This document shows, one piece after another, positions 23,121 through 33,988 of a DNA stretch of 64,000 nucleotides. Every line of letters begins with the position of its first letter. Position 1 is the first letter of the stretch. The stretch comes from Selaginella tamariscina. Lineage: Eukaryota; Streptophyta; Lycopodiopsida; Selaginellales; Selaginellaceae. Location: positions 1 through 64,000 of the forward strand of contig PUQB01000128.1 of the NCBI GenBank assembly GCA_003024785.1, read 5' to 3'. The translations under genes and the position numbers were made by a program. The notes beneath the pieces are model-generated. The model saw only the letters and a list, made by a program, of their open reading frames with translations, was not told where the DNA came from and did not search any database.

Positions 23121-24136
23121 AGTTTACATATAATATATATATATATATATAGATGTATGCAATATGTATGTATATGAAGTAATTATACTCTTTTGTTATT
23201 AAATGATGTTCATCTCAGTCATTAATATGTGAATTTTAATTACCAAGAAGAAAGGCGTGTGAAGTTACTGCATTTGAATAATAACTTCAATATATTTGAT
23301 TATTTCAAAATTCTCTCTTCTTTAAATTAAATTTGTTTGTACACATTCATTCATTTATTAACTTGTAGATTAATTTCTCATTAACAACTAAAAAATATAA
23401 TATTGATTTGGTAATCATTATTATCCTAATTTTAAATAATAATAATCATTTTGAAAAAGTGACCGCGGAAGGTTCTTTTTTAAAGTTTTTTAAATTTATT
23501 TTTAATTTTGTTTAAAATACAAAAGATAGTAATTAAACATATACCCTATCGTGTATACAATTTCAATATAGATTATGGTAGTATAATAATTATGAAAACA
23601 CACATATATATAGAGAGAGTAATTGTATTAACTAGTAAATAACTGATTATCTGCTGTGGGCAAATTATATAACACGACAGAAGATATTCTTAAAATATAC
23701 TAACCAAACCCTGTATATGTACAGTTTGACACTAGATATATACATTGCAATAAATGTAGTTAAATTCACATTAATTTCTATTTATTCATTAATTCATGTA
23801 GTTAAATTATCCTGTGCAGGGTTATAAGCATTTATTTTAGAGTTTTTGTTTTTCATTTTGTTTAAAATATAAAGATAGTAATTAAACATATAGCCTCACA
23901 ATCGTATGTATTTAATAAGTACACTTTAAACAATCTATACATATATCATTTTATGTATTTAAAATATTCAATATATTCCTATGTGATTTTATGGTAGTAT
24001 AGTAATCTATGAAAACATACATATATATATACGCTGTATATGCATGTGTATAAATTACACTATATTGTATATCACGTCTATACACATCCACCTCTCATAA
24101 AGAATATTCTGTGTCACATAGGGCAAGATCAATATA
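23121..24136. other. AT-rich spacer with an internal duplication
   Basis: Two similar blocks lie here: 23500-23625 and 23850-24030 both contain TTTTGTTTAAAATA..AAGATAGTAATTAAACATATA and later ATGGTAGTATA..TATGAAAACA. No gene is seen. The first 250 bases belong to segmental unit B. Confidence 0.6.
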
Positions 24137-26249
24137 ATGTCTTCAATCACGGCGCAGCTAGTTATCCAGCCCATTCAAATGTAAGTGCTTTAATAACATT
24201 ATAATTAAACAAATAAAAAACCCAATTTCATACGCTATAACATCTATATAAATTAATAACAATTATTATATAGATTAAGTATGATTTTGTTCCAAGGTTT
24301 CACACCAGTATTTAATTATTATTATATATTAAGTATGATTTTCTTCCAAGGTTTCACACCAGTATTAATATTATTATAGATTAAATACGATTTTGTTCCA
24401 AGGTTTCACACCAGTATTAAGAACATAGTTATGCATGCTACAAATGGAAACTCAGCAGTTATGCATACTACCGAAAAGGAGGCATCTCAAGAGCATCTTA
24501 AGGAATCAAAGAGGCATCTTTCGAATATCCAGACGCTCCTTCATACGCCACGTTCTTCGGATTTGATAACGTAGAAGAAGTGTCCTCTGCTTTGGCTGAC
24601 TATATCAAATATCTCTAATGCTGCAGTTAAAGAGCGTGGGAAGTTCACGTTTGTACTCTCTGGTGGCTCCGTTGTCAAGGTGTGTGCGTGTGTGTGTGGT
24701 GTGTGTGCGTGCGTGTGTGTGTTCATAAGTGTACATTATGCAGGCTTTACGTGCACTTGCAGAGGGTCCTTTGTTTTCCAGCATTGCCTGGGAGAAAGTG
24801 GCACGTGTTTTGGGTTGATGAGCGTGTGGTACCATTAACTCATGAGGATAGCAATTATAAACTTGCTAAGGTAATATATCATATTAATATAATATTAATC
24901 ATTTTAATAATAATTAATTAAATAATTAATTAATTGTTATAATTATGTATAGGAGGATTTTTATCAAAAGTACCCATTCCTGAGGAGCAAATATATACGA
25001 TTCAAAAATTCCACGATGAGAAGGCTGCTGCCCATGCTTACGAAGTTAAACTAAGGTTTAGTGAATAATTATGTTTAATTAAATAAGATAAATAATATTA
25101 ATGTATAATGCAGGGAACTGGTAAGGAAGAAAGTCATTGCGACTAAAGGCAACAAGAAGTTTCCCCATTTCGACTTTGTAAGTGTTCATAGTTTTACATC
25201 AATGTGAAACGTATGTATTAATATTAACATATTAATGATTTTAAACAAATTTATTATGTTATTTATTAAATTTTTAAATGGTTTTATTAGATATTATTGG
25301 GCATTGGTCCAGACGGTCATATTGCATCACTTTTTCCAAACCGGTCCTCTATAGCAGAAGATAAACACTGGGTGCTTCCAATATCTGATTCTCCTAAGCC
25401 TCCACCAAAGAGGATTACTATGAGTTTACCTTGCATAAACTCTGCTGAACACGTAAGCTATACATACATACATACCATATATATGTATGTATGTATGTAT
25501 ACACACACACACAGAGTGGTGATTAATGCTAAACAGTTATATATTACTAATATTATGCATATACATGTGTGTTGTGTGTGTACATACATACATACATATA
25601 CATACATACCATATAAATGTATGTATGTATGTATACACACACACACAGAGTGGTGATTAATGCTAAACAGTTATATATATCTCATACATATAAATGTAAG
25701 CCGTATACATAACAAGCACAAACTTTACTCGCATAACTATACTGATATATACGCATATACATGTGTGTATATACATACATACATACATACATACACATAT
25801 ATGTGTGTGTGTGTGTGTATGTATACACACGCACACAACAGTGGGTGATTAATGCTAAACAGTCGTATATATTCCATATATATAAATTGTAAAAGCCGTA
25901 TAATGACAAGCACAAACTTTAATCGCATAACTATATAATATATATGCATATACATATAATATATATAGTGTGTGTGTGTGTGTGTGTACAGAGTGTTGAT
26001 TAATGCTAAACAGGTTGCATTCGTGGTGTTGGGTGAGGAAAAGCCCACGTTTTACAGAGTGTATTAGAAAGGCCAGCACTGCCAGGCGCATTGCCAGCTC
26101 AGATGGTTCGTGTAACAGATGGAACGCTAGCCTGGTTTGCTGACAAGGATGCCATGTCACTACTTCATTTGGACAGGTGGAATGATGCAAAACAATTCCC
26201 TTTCTTTGATTTCACCAGTACTAAACAGCAGCACGCCAATGCAGTATGA
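24137..26249 (+). CDS. PGL: 6-phosphogluconolactonase
   Basis: Second enzyme of the oxidative pentose phosphate pathway; it hydrolyses 6-phosphoglucono-lactone to 6-phosphogluconate. Readable blocks in order are FTFVLSGGSVVK (24650-24679), WHVFWVDERVVP with THEDSNYKLA (24795-24870), VPIPEEQIYTI (24968), FPHFDF (25160), LLGIGPDGHIASLFP (25292, the lactone-site signature), SDSPKPPPKRITMSLP (25390), and LPAQMVRVTDGTLAWFADK with a stop at 26247. There are about seven exons. The start MSSITAQLV shows no obvious transit peptide, so a cytosolic form is likely. At least four one-base indels are needed, for example in a T run near 24958 and at AAGCCC near 26042. Two introns contain tandem copies of their 3-prime ends. 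Confidence 0.92.
24276..24413 (+). repeat. Triple tandem repeat at the 3-prime end of PGL intron 1
   Basis: A unit of about 51-54 bp containing ACGATTTTGTTCCAAGG-type sequence and ending TTTCACACCAG occurs three times, ending at 24308, 24362 and 24413. Each copy ends in a usable AG, so three alternative acceptors are present in front of the second exon. Confidence 0.85.
24680..24743 (+). other. 64-nt GT-rich intron of PGL
   Basis: The coding blocks SGGSVVK and ALRALAEGPL are separated by 64 bases that start GTGTGTGCGTGTG directly at the donor and end TATGCAG. This is close to the lower limit for plant introns, and nearly two thirds of it is alternating GT. Confidence 0.85.
25453..26013 (+). 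repeat. Four tandem copies of a 3-prime splice region in a PGL intron
   Basis: The exact 16-mer GATTAATGCTAAACAG occurs at 25521, 25655, 25847 and 25998. The last is the real intron end before exon sequence GTTGCATTC at 26014. Each copy is preceded by CA or GT microsatellite and, in copies 2 and 3, followed by a shared block with ACAAGCACAAACTTTA. Units are about 134, 192 and 151 bp. Confidence 0.92.
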
Positions 26250-27089
26250 TTTTTTTGTTCTTTTTTCTTAATAATAAAATTTATTATTTATTATATTATA
26301 ATGAAAGATTTTTAATACTTATATATGTTAAATAATAAATAAATCAAACAACTTTAGGGCTGCGAAATGAAGTCGAGCTTGGAACCTACGAAAATATCTG
26401 AAGCCACGTGGAGAAAGATGGTATTCCGAAACGGAATAGTTAATAATCGGACGGCTACGGCAAAACCCTCGCATTAAAGCTTCTCTATACCCTAGGGTTT
26501 TTTCCAGGTGCATTCTTCAAGGGCGGCTCTCCGTCTCGCGGGATTTGAAGGCGCTACAACATCTTCAGGTTCTCTCTTCATAATGCCGGATTTTTGGCCG
26601 TGATTATGAATCCTTACAATTTCGCTAAAAATCGGTAGAAATCTCATACCTTTGTGAAGTTTATTTTGTAATCTATATCAATGGGGAGCATTTAACCTTC
26701 CCATTTTCTTCAAAGATTTCACATATTCATGATTTTGTAGGGAATTCACATAGTTTGAGACAAGAAGAAAGGCGCTAGCGCAACGATCGTTTTGTTCAGG
26801 TGCGTTCTGCTTGTAATTTACATATTTTTTACTTTTATTTCATAAGCTTTTCGAATGTGGCCATGTTACCCTATGATTTTTTAATGTTCTGAGTTAGTTC
26901 ATGAGTTTTGTAGGTGTTTACATAGATTGATACAAAATTCACCGATTCTTATAGAGTTATTTTGTGGCTGTTGGGCACATTACGCACATTTGCGTTCATA
27001 TAAATGTATATGTATATATGTATAGTTCATTAATGGTTAGTAAATAGGTTGGGTGGTTTTCTAAAGGGATTATTGGGTTTTACACAGGA
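26250..27089 (+). promoter_or_regulatory. Promoter and 5-prime leader of the macro-domain gene
   Basis: A telo-box-like ACCCTAGGGTTTT lies at 26489-26501 and is followed by a GC-richer leader (26510-26600). A possible leader intron runs from there to the TTTACACAGG at about 27080, just before the first ATG at 27090. Word pairs such as TTCAGGTTCTC and TTCAGGTGCGTTC could be leader splice sites. The exact transcription start cannot be read. Confidence 0.4.
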
Positions 27090-30000
27090 ATGCAGACAAT
27101 GCGGGCGTTTAAGAGGAAAACGTTGATATCTTTACTGGGTTATGGGAATGGAACGAGTTCCTCGTTAGCATTCGTGCTTTCCAGACGGTTCCCAACAGGG
27201 AATTGCCACTGCCATCGGCTACACCGCCTACACCGGCTAGAGTTAACCAGCCGCCATCGGATAGTCGCACAAAACAGGCGCCTGCCCCACCACCACCTAC
27301 AGATAGCGAGAATAGCACAGAAACTAAACCTTCTCGGGCTTCCCCGTTTGCTCCCACTTCTCCTACAGAGAAGCAGTCCACTTGTGCTAAGCCTCCTACA
27401 ATGTTCCCGGATTCACAGGTTCTCCATATATATATATGAACACACATGTGTATGTATGTATGTGTGTGTGTGTGTATTCTCAATGTCTGCGTTAGTGTGA
27501 TAAAGCTAGTTATTTTATTTTGTATATAACAGGTGCTTTGGGATTAAACTTCCCGGGAACTCAGATCCCCGGACTTCCCGGGACTCCCCGGCCAAAACCA
27601 GGAACTCCTCGGCCATACGATCCGACCAAGCAGAAGTCCAAGGTTATGGAATGGCTAACTCCACCCCCGGCACCCACTGAGCTGCTGCAACGTGTCCACT
27701 ATAAAATGTCCGAGACTTGCAGCACTACTATCTACTTTGGAGATCTCTCCAAATGGCATGTTGATGGAAAATACGACGCAGTGGTACGAAATATACTGTC
27801 TAAGATCAACAAGTAAATTAGATAGTATAAATTAGATTGTATTTATGCAGGGCGTGATATATAAGTACATATAGTAGATATGCGTACTTGTATCTCTTCA
27901 AGTAGATAGTCTATCCTTTTCTCTAACATATTATGTTACATTTGTATAGTATAGAAGTGAGATACGATTTGGGTGTAGGTTGTTTCGTATACTACGTACA
28001 CAGTTCTGCAACCATTTATAAAGCGTGGATTAATATTCTCATTCAGTATTTATATTTATTTTTGTGATGATTTATAAGGGGTTCCTCATTGTTGCATTCT
28101 TGTTTTTCAGATTGCTCCTGCTAACAAGCTGAACACTGGCCCTGCTGTCAATGCTGGTAAGCGAGATATCAACACGATAGTTAATATATGTGTATGCATA
28201 CATGTTTTCTATGTATACGTATACAAGATATTTTATGACATCAGTTGTCTGTTTTTTATAGTTCTTTTCAAAGCTGCCGGTTCCAGGCTTTTGGATGCGA
28301 CACAGAGACTGCCTGATGTTGCCCCACAAGGCATAAAGGCTGAGGTTGGCGATGCTATCAGCACCAGGTATGTATATGTTATACCATAGAGACGGACATA
28401 TATAATGCGTGTATATGTATGATATTGAATATCTTACATGTATATGGATGTGTGAATGGGGCACGAATATATGACTTGCATGGGTATATTACTGAGTTTT
28501 TACTTGTATCCATATGCACACATAGACGCAAAACACACATGCGTGTGTGCATGTTGGTAGCTGTATTATGTATATGTGGAAAACATGCACAAATATCTTT
28601 CTTATACGTTATAAATGTGTATATAGGTATATACACATGAAGACATACATATATGTGTAACACACATACAGGTATATAGTTTTTGTGGAGTATGTATCTT
28701 GCTAATGAATACCTTGTGGCAGAGCTTTTAATCTTCCGGTTGCTCGTGTATTCATACTGTTGGGCCTGTTTACAAGAAAAACGACAACCACAAATGATAG
28801 AGAATCGGATCCTTATCTGGAGAAAGCTTACAAGTACGTATAGAAATGCATTAAAATACCCAATGCCTTGTACACGTACACATAGTAATATATGTACAAG
28901 TCATAGCTCTTCAGTGTCGTGCACCTGCGTGTTTTATACACATACACATTAATATATGGCTGCGTGCTAACTATGTGGTTTACAGGGCTGCCCTTCTGGT
29001 TGCCAGGAAAGAAAACCTAAAGTATTTAGCATTTCCACCACTTTCCTGCCGTATATATGGGTAAGTAAAGCTTTTGAATAGTGTACGTTGTTTATATTGA
29101 ATAACTTTATTATACATTGTGTCATTCATATCAAACGTGCTATATTTATATAATAGTATATGCTAGTTTTACATACTATGTATTTAAAAAAATTCATCTT
29201 TTTTAGATATCCTTACTCTGAGGGTGCGGAGGTAGCATTGAAAACCTTAAAGGAAAATGTGAAGGGTTTCTACAGGTACTATTATACACGCACACGCACA
29301 CGCACACGCAACGCACACGTTCCATACAGTGCGTTAGTTTGAATACGAATATTATACACGAGTATTAGCATACGACTAATATGTTTCTTGTACAGATTGA
29401 TATAGTTTAGGAATATAGAAGGCTATGAAGCGTTTTATAGACGAAGCAAACAAGGTTTTAAGCATAATTAAGGAGAAGAAAACAATCATGGCCATCGGCA
29501 ACTGCTCCTGCTCCTGCACCTAGTTCCGAGCCTACTCCCACTGTTAACCGAGCCTACGCACCCACAACTGGTATGTGTACATGTATATATATGTGTATAT
29601 ATATACACATACAGAGAGAGAGAGAGTGTACGTGTGTATTTAAAGAATACACAGGCATGTAACAATATCACAATATAATAATTGTAATAACGTATATGCT
29701 ATCTTTCAATAGTTACAATAGTAAATTTATCTGAGTTCTAGAAAGAGAGAGGGAGTTGCTTGCAAAGTTTATATGGTACATACTCACACGCACACGCACT
29801 ATATATGCAGTAATATATATATGAAGACTAGGACTAAACAGATTTATATTAGATTGAACTTACGCATGAACTGGTTTACATAGATCATGATATAATGAAA
29901 AGTATATAAGACTATACAGTTGGTTTGCTTTATGAAAATCTCTCTTCTGTCGTAATCTATAATAAATGATACCAAACTTTAGTATGATCTATGTATTAAG

Positions 30001-30198
30001 CTATTATAAAGTTTAATTTGAATACAGAGTTTTAACCATCGTAAGCATTAATGATGGGCTTATACACAGGATCAGGAGTCCACCTGGGAGATCGTTCATA
30101 CCCACAGCTGGTCCATCTATTGGTTTTCCTCGGCTGAAGCTGAACCAGATGCATCTACTAACCCACTCCCCCATAAGGCAAAACGTCAAACTCTATGA
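27090..30198 (+). CDS. Macro-domain (ADP-ribose-binding) protein with Pro-rich N-terminus
   Basis: The first exon encodes VDIFTGLWEWNEF and then a Pro/Ser/Thr-rich linker. The next (about 27534-27790) adds LPGTPRPKPGTPRPYDP and TTIYFGDLSKWHVDGKYDAVV, the start of a macro domain. Further exons give APANKLNTGPAVNA (28112), RLLDATQRLPD (28290), FNLPVARV plus HTVGPVY in the adjoining frame (28730), YLEKAYKAALLVARKENLKY (28820-29020), FPPLSCRIYGYPYSEGAE (29030-29230) and FIDEANKVLSI (29435). A Pro/Ala/Ser tail and WEIVHTHSWSIYWFSS close the protein; stop at 30196. Two family signatures are altered: NAAN reads APAN, and the SxGIYGYP loop has Arg for Gly. Several one-base frame changes occur. Family members bind or hydrolyse ADP-ribose derivatives. 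Confidence 0.82.
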
Positions 30199-31838
30199 CA
30201 AGGTATAGATATACCATAATGCTGGTTATATTATATGTTTATATGTTATTGTCGTGTGTATACATGTGTATGTGTGTATAGCATAATGTGTGTATTTGGT
30301 AGGTTTCCAAATCAATAATTTATTACTAACATTTATTATGAAGGGTAATAGTATACGTAAGTTGTGCTTGTTCTGTAAGGTCTAATGGATATATACACGC
30401 TATACACACATTGTATGCATCTGTAATGATTGTTTTTCTTGTATATGTTAATAATGTGTATCTATAACATTAAATGCTTAATCTAAATTCTTAATTACGA
30501 TTGTTAAAGCTCTGTATATTCAAAACTAATCTATAAATATATATGCTAATGGTATATTTAACTATTACAAGCATTAACATTAGCATTAATATAATATTAT
30601 TATAAAATGTAGCATTAATAATGATGATAAAACGTAATGATGATATTCTAAAATATATAATGTTAATTAATCTATAATATATTTGTTAATGTGTATCTAT
30701 ATATAGTTTGTATATTTCTACATATGTGTGTGTATAAGTGTAGGGGAGACATTGCTATGGAGGAGCACAAGAGCGTTAAGATAGTTTGATTACAGATGTG
30801 TATTTTCTTTGTGCTGTGTAGGAGTTTCTTAGATGAAATATGTATTACAGTTGGAGGCTTTAATTTGTTCTTAATTAACATGTTAATCTCTGTTTAATTA
30901 GTATAGACGTTGAATATGATAATTTAAAATGATGTTTGTTGATATATCATAATGTAAAATGATGTTTGCTAAGTATTTAATGTATAAGTTACTTTAATTA
31001 TATTTAATACTCTACATTAAGAATATAATGATTAATATTAAATTTATATAAATGATAAAATCAAATAAAGATAAATTTAGATAAATCTTTTCAAATTAAA
31101 TAATTAAATAAATAAATATTGAATAAATAAAGTAAATTTTTTAAACAGTAATTTGATGTATTTAAATTTGACAGACACAACCATGTAAGTATATTTGCTT
31201 ATATATATATATATACACACTTAAAATTAATATTTTAATTATAATAATTGTATTAATTACTCCCTACAGTTTATAATTCTATATAATTAAACATCTTTTA
31301 ATTATATACTTATTTTACGGTATATTATAGTTTTATTATATCAATCAAAACTCCTCTACAAGTTTATGAACGCACGTTGCATATATATTATTTAACACAC
31401 GCATATCTGCATTATAATATTGACGTGGCATCCTTGTCAGCAAACCATTGTAAATTTTACTAATAACATTTCTAAAATTTCTAACGAATTTACTACGATA
31501 TAAAATATGATGTTTTTTAGTTTTCAATATAAACAATGTCAATCTTGGTATTATAGCAATGGTAATCTCACTCTCTAAATTTATATGTAAGTTGAATGTG
31601 TATATCTAGATTACAATCTGCAATGAATAAAAAGGGTATGTCACACACACACACACACATATATGAGTCGCATATATACATCGACATACACATAGATGAT
31701 GAAACAAATATACTTTATTAAAGAGCCTGCTTAAGAGAACCTAAACACAGAGAAACCAGAACAAATCGTAATTAAAAAATGTGTATATATATATATGTAT
31801 AGAGAGAGAGAGAGAGAAGAGACTTACAGAGAGAAGAT
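30199..31838. other. AT-rich spacer with an antisense PGL fragment
   Basis: No gene is visible. At 31421-31447 there is a 27-base match, with one mismatch, to the reverse complement of the PGL last exon (26133-26159). TA and CA tracts lie at 31200-31218 and 31641-31665, and a GA tract at 31801-31818 just past the NDUFB3 stop codon. Confidence 0.6.
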
Positions 31839-32054
31839 TCAGTGATGTCCATGGGCGTCGCCATTGTGGTGCTCCCCAGAAGAACCCATCTGGCCCCGGA
31901 TGAAATCGTAAACACAATAGGCTGCAAATGCCACCGTGGCAGTGCCCAATCCGGGTACCATGTGAACGAGCTTCACCTTCAGGCGGGGATCGTACCGCCA
32001 CCAGTCAATCCTCCTGAAGAATTCGCCTGTGTGACCCAGGTACTCCTCTCCCAT
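31839..32054 (-). CDS. NDUFB3: Mitochondrial complex I subunit NDUFB3 (B12)
   Basis: Single-exon, 71 residues starting MGEEYLGHTGEFFRR. The motif HTGEFFRR-x-x-W-x-x-x-P, the single membrane segment VPGLGTATVAFAAYCVYDFI and the His-rich C-terminal tail match the plant NDUFB3 family, which is about 70 residues long. It is an accessory subunit of the membrane arm of NADH:ubiquinone oxidoreductase in the inner mitochondrial membrane. The ATG at 32054 is chosen because it begins the conserved block and no upstream in-frame ATG exists. A telo-box-like ACCCTAAACC lies about 25 bases upstream on the plus strand. No frameshift. Confidence 0.9.
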   Translation of the reverse strand: MGEEYLGHTGEFFRRIDWWRYDPRLKVKLVHMVPGLGTATVAFAAYCVYDFIRGQMGSSGEHHNGDAHGHH

Positions 32055-32089
32055 TTCTTCACTCTGCACAGATAAATGTAACCCTAAAC

Positions 32090-33190
32090 CTCCTTAAACA
32101 TCGGTTAACCCACTTCAAACAAATAAATAAATAAACATACATTACTATTATTAAATAATGTTATTATTTAATAACATTACTACTACTATTATTATTATTA
32201 CTGATCTTTTGATATGCTATCAAGTTTTTTTATTCCCTTTTTTTTTCAAAAACAAACATTTAAAAATTATAGTTTATATGAGTGAATTAATAACTATTCT
32301 TTTAAGTTCATAATTAAGTTTAATAAAATTCTATCTTAATTCAAATATGAAAAGATGTTAAACAGATTACATAAGATTTGTTATAATATAATCTTAACAA
32401 AGCTAATATTTAAAATAATATCATGTTAACTACAGTCATGTGTAGGATAACATAGCAATTAATATTTTAAACTATAAAATTAATAATATATTATATTACT
32501 ATATAACAAATTCTTATCTTCTATTGCTCATTATGTATAGCATAAATGTTGCAAGACGTTTTAATGAAATATAGTCACTCAGTAAAGTGATTCCTTAAAC
32601 TTAATGTTGTATTAAATTAATATAAATTTATAATATAAATCCTATGTTGTATAATTCACTACACAGCTAAAGCTTTACTTCTATATACGTAGAAAAGCTT
32701 CTCCAAAAGCTATAAGTGAACTTGAAGTCCCAATCACTTACATATCATCTCAAAATTCACGTATAAAAAATACATGTTGTAAATACATTGTAATCATTTT
32801 TGATGCATTCACATTCTTCTATAAGGGAATTAACTTGATAAATTTTGTTGATTCACACTTGCTCATTTTACTTTTATGTCTTTGACAACTGAGTAATAAA
32901 AGTCTGCATATTTAGAATAGAAATGATACTAATAGCCCACTTGGTTTTTCCTTAGGCACATTTATTATTGACATTTGTCATAGGTCCTACAATATTATAT
33001 GATATAATTTCAAATAAATCTTTTTTTGATTAACTCATACATTTTCTTTCATCTAAAGTGACCAATTTCCAACCAATTGTGATGGAAAATAATATATAAT
33101 TGATCAGATAGTCCACACAAGATACACATGATCATTATATAAAGAATTCTATTTTAAAACAAAAAAAGTGACTTCAACTGTATTTTGAGT
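32090..33190. other. AT-rich spacer
   Basis: Low-GC DNA without a plausible exon. Short TTATTATTA and AATAATATTA words occur near 32140-32210. I see no RNA gene or promoter signal beyond the NDUFB3 upstream region. Confidence 0.55.
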
Positions 33191-33920
33191 TTTTGTACTT
33201 TGCATTTTATACTTGAACACATTGAACTATTTAGTTAACCTCACTCGTGTTTGGAATTCCACATGTGGTTTTCCTAATAGGTGCTGATTTTGAATGTGCG
33301 TTCACCACCTCATAACTTTATCCTTTAAGGTCACTAGTATAATTATCATAACCTATTCAGTATTCACTTATTATGTAATAAACAAGTTTGTTATTATCTC
33401 TAGTTAATTCATAGCCTCATATATGGATTCTTTATTAGAAAAAGTAGAACACAAGATGATTTAAGACTTTGTTCTTATCACTAACAATTCCTTAAACAAA
33501 TTAATATTTAATAATATATGACTACTTATGAATCACTTCCAAGGCCATGCACTTTGGCATTTTATGCTTGAACACATTAAATTATTTGGTTAACCTCACT
33601 AATTATATTTAATGCATTACATAATCGTGTTTGGAATTCTCCAACTATTGTGGTTCTCTTAATAGGTGCTGATTTTGAATGTGCATTCACCACTTCATAA
33701 CTTTATTTTTTAAGGCAACCAATATAACTATCATAACTTATTCGGTAGTCACTTCTTATGTAATAACAAGTTTGTTATTATCTCTAGTCAATTCATAACC
33801 TCATATGTGAATTCTCTATTAGAAAAAAGTAGAACACAAAAATGATTTAATACTTTGTTTTTATCACCAACAATTTCTTAAACAAAGATAATACATGACT
33901 GTTCATGAATCACCTCCAAG
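33190..33920 (+). repeat. Tandem duplication of about 360 bp
   Basis: 33196-33552 and 33553-33920 align throughout: CTTTG(G)CATTTTAT.CTTGAACACATT, GTGTTTGGAATTC, AATAGGTGCTGATTTTGAATGTGC, TTGTTATTATCTCTAGT, GTAGAACACAA and ACTCTTATGAATCAC-type ends occur in both in order. The copies differ by substitutions and a 25-base insertion, so the event is not recent. It abuts the LTR-like copy 2. Confidence 0.85.
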
Positions 33921-33988
33921 GCCATTTACATAAAATTTCTTTGAACTTTTCACCATAACATGTAACTGGAACACAATCTCTTGGTTTA

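Noticed and set aside
27109..27483. Minus-strand Gly/Val-rich frame of 124 residues
   Set aside because: It is antisense to the Pro/Ala/Ser-rich linker of the macro-domain protein, whose continuation in following exons is clear.
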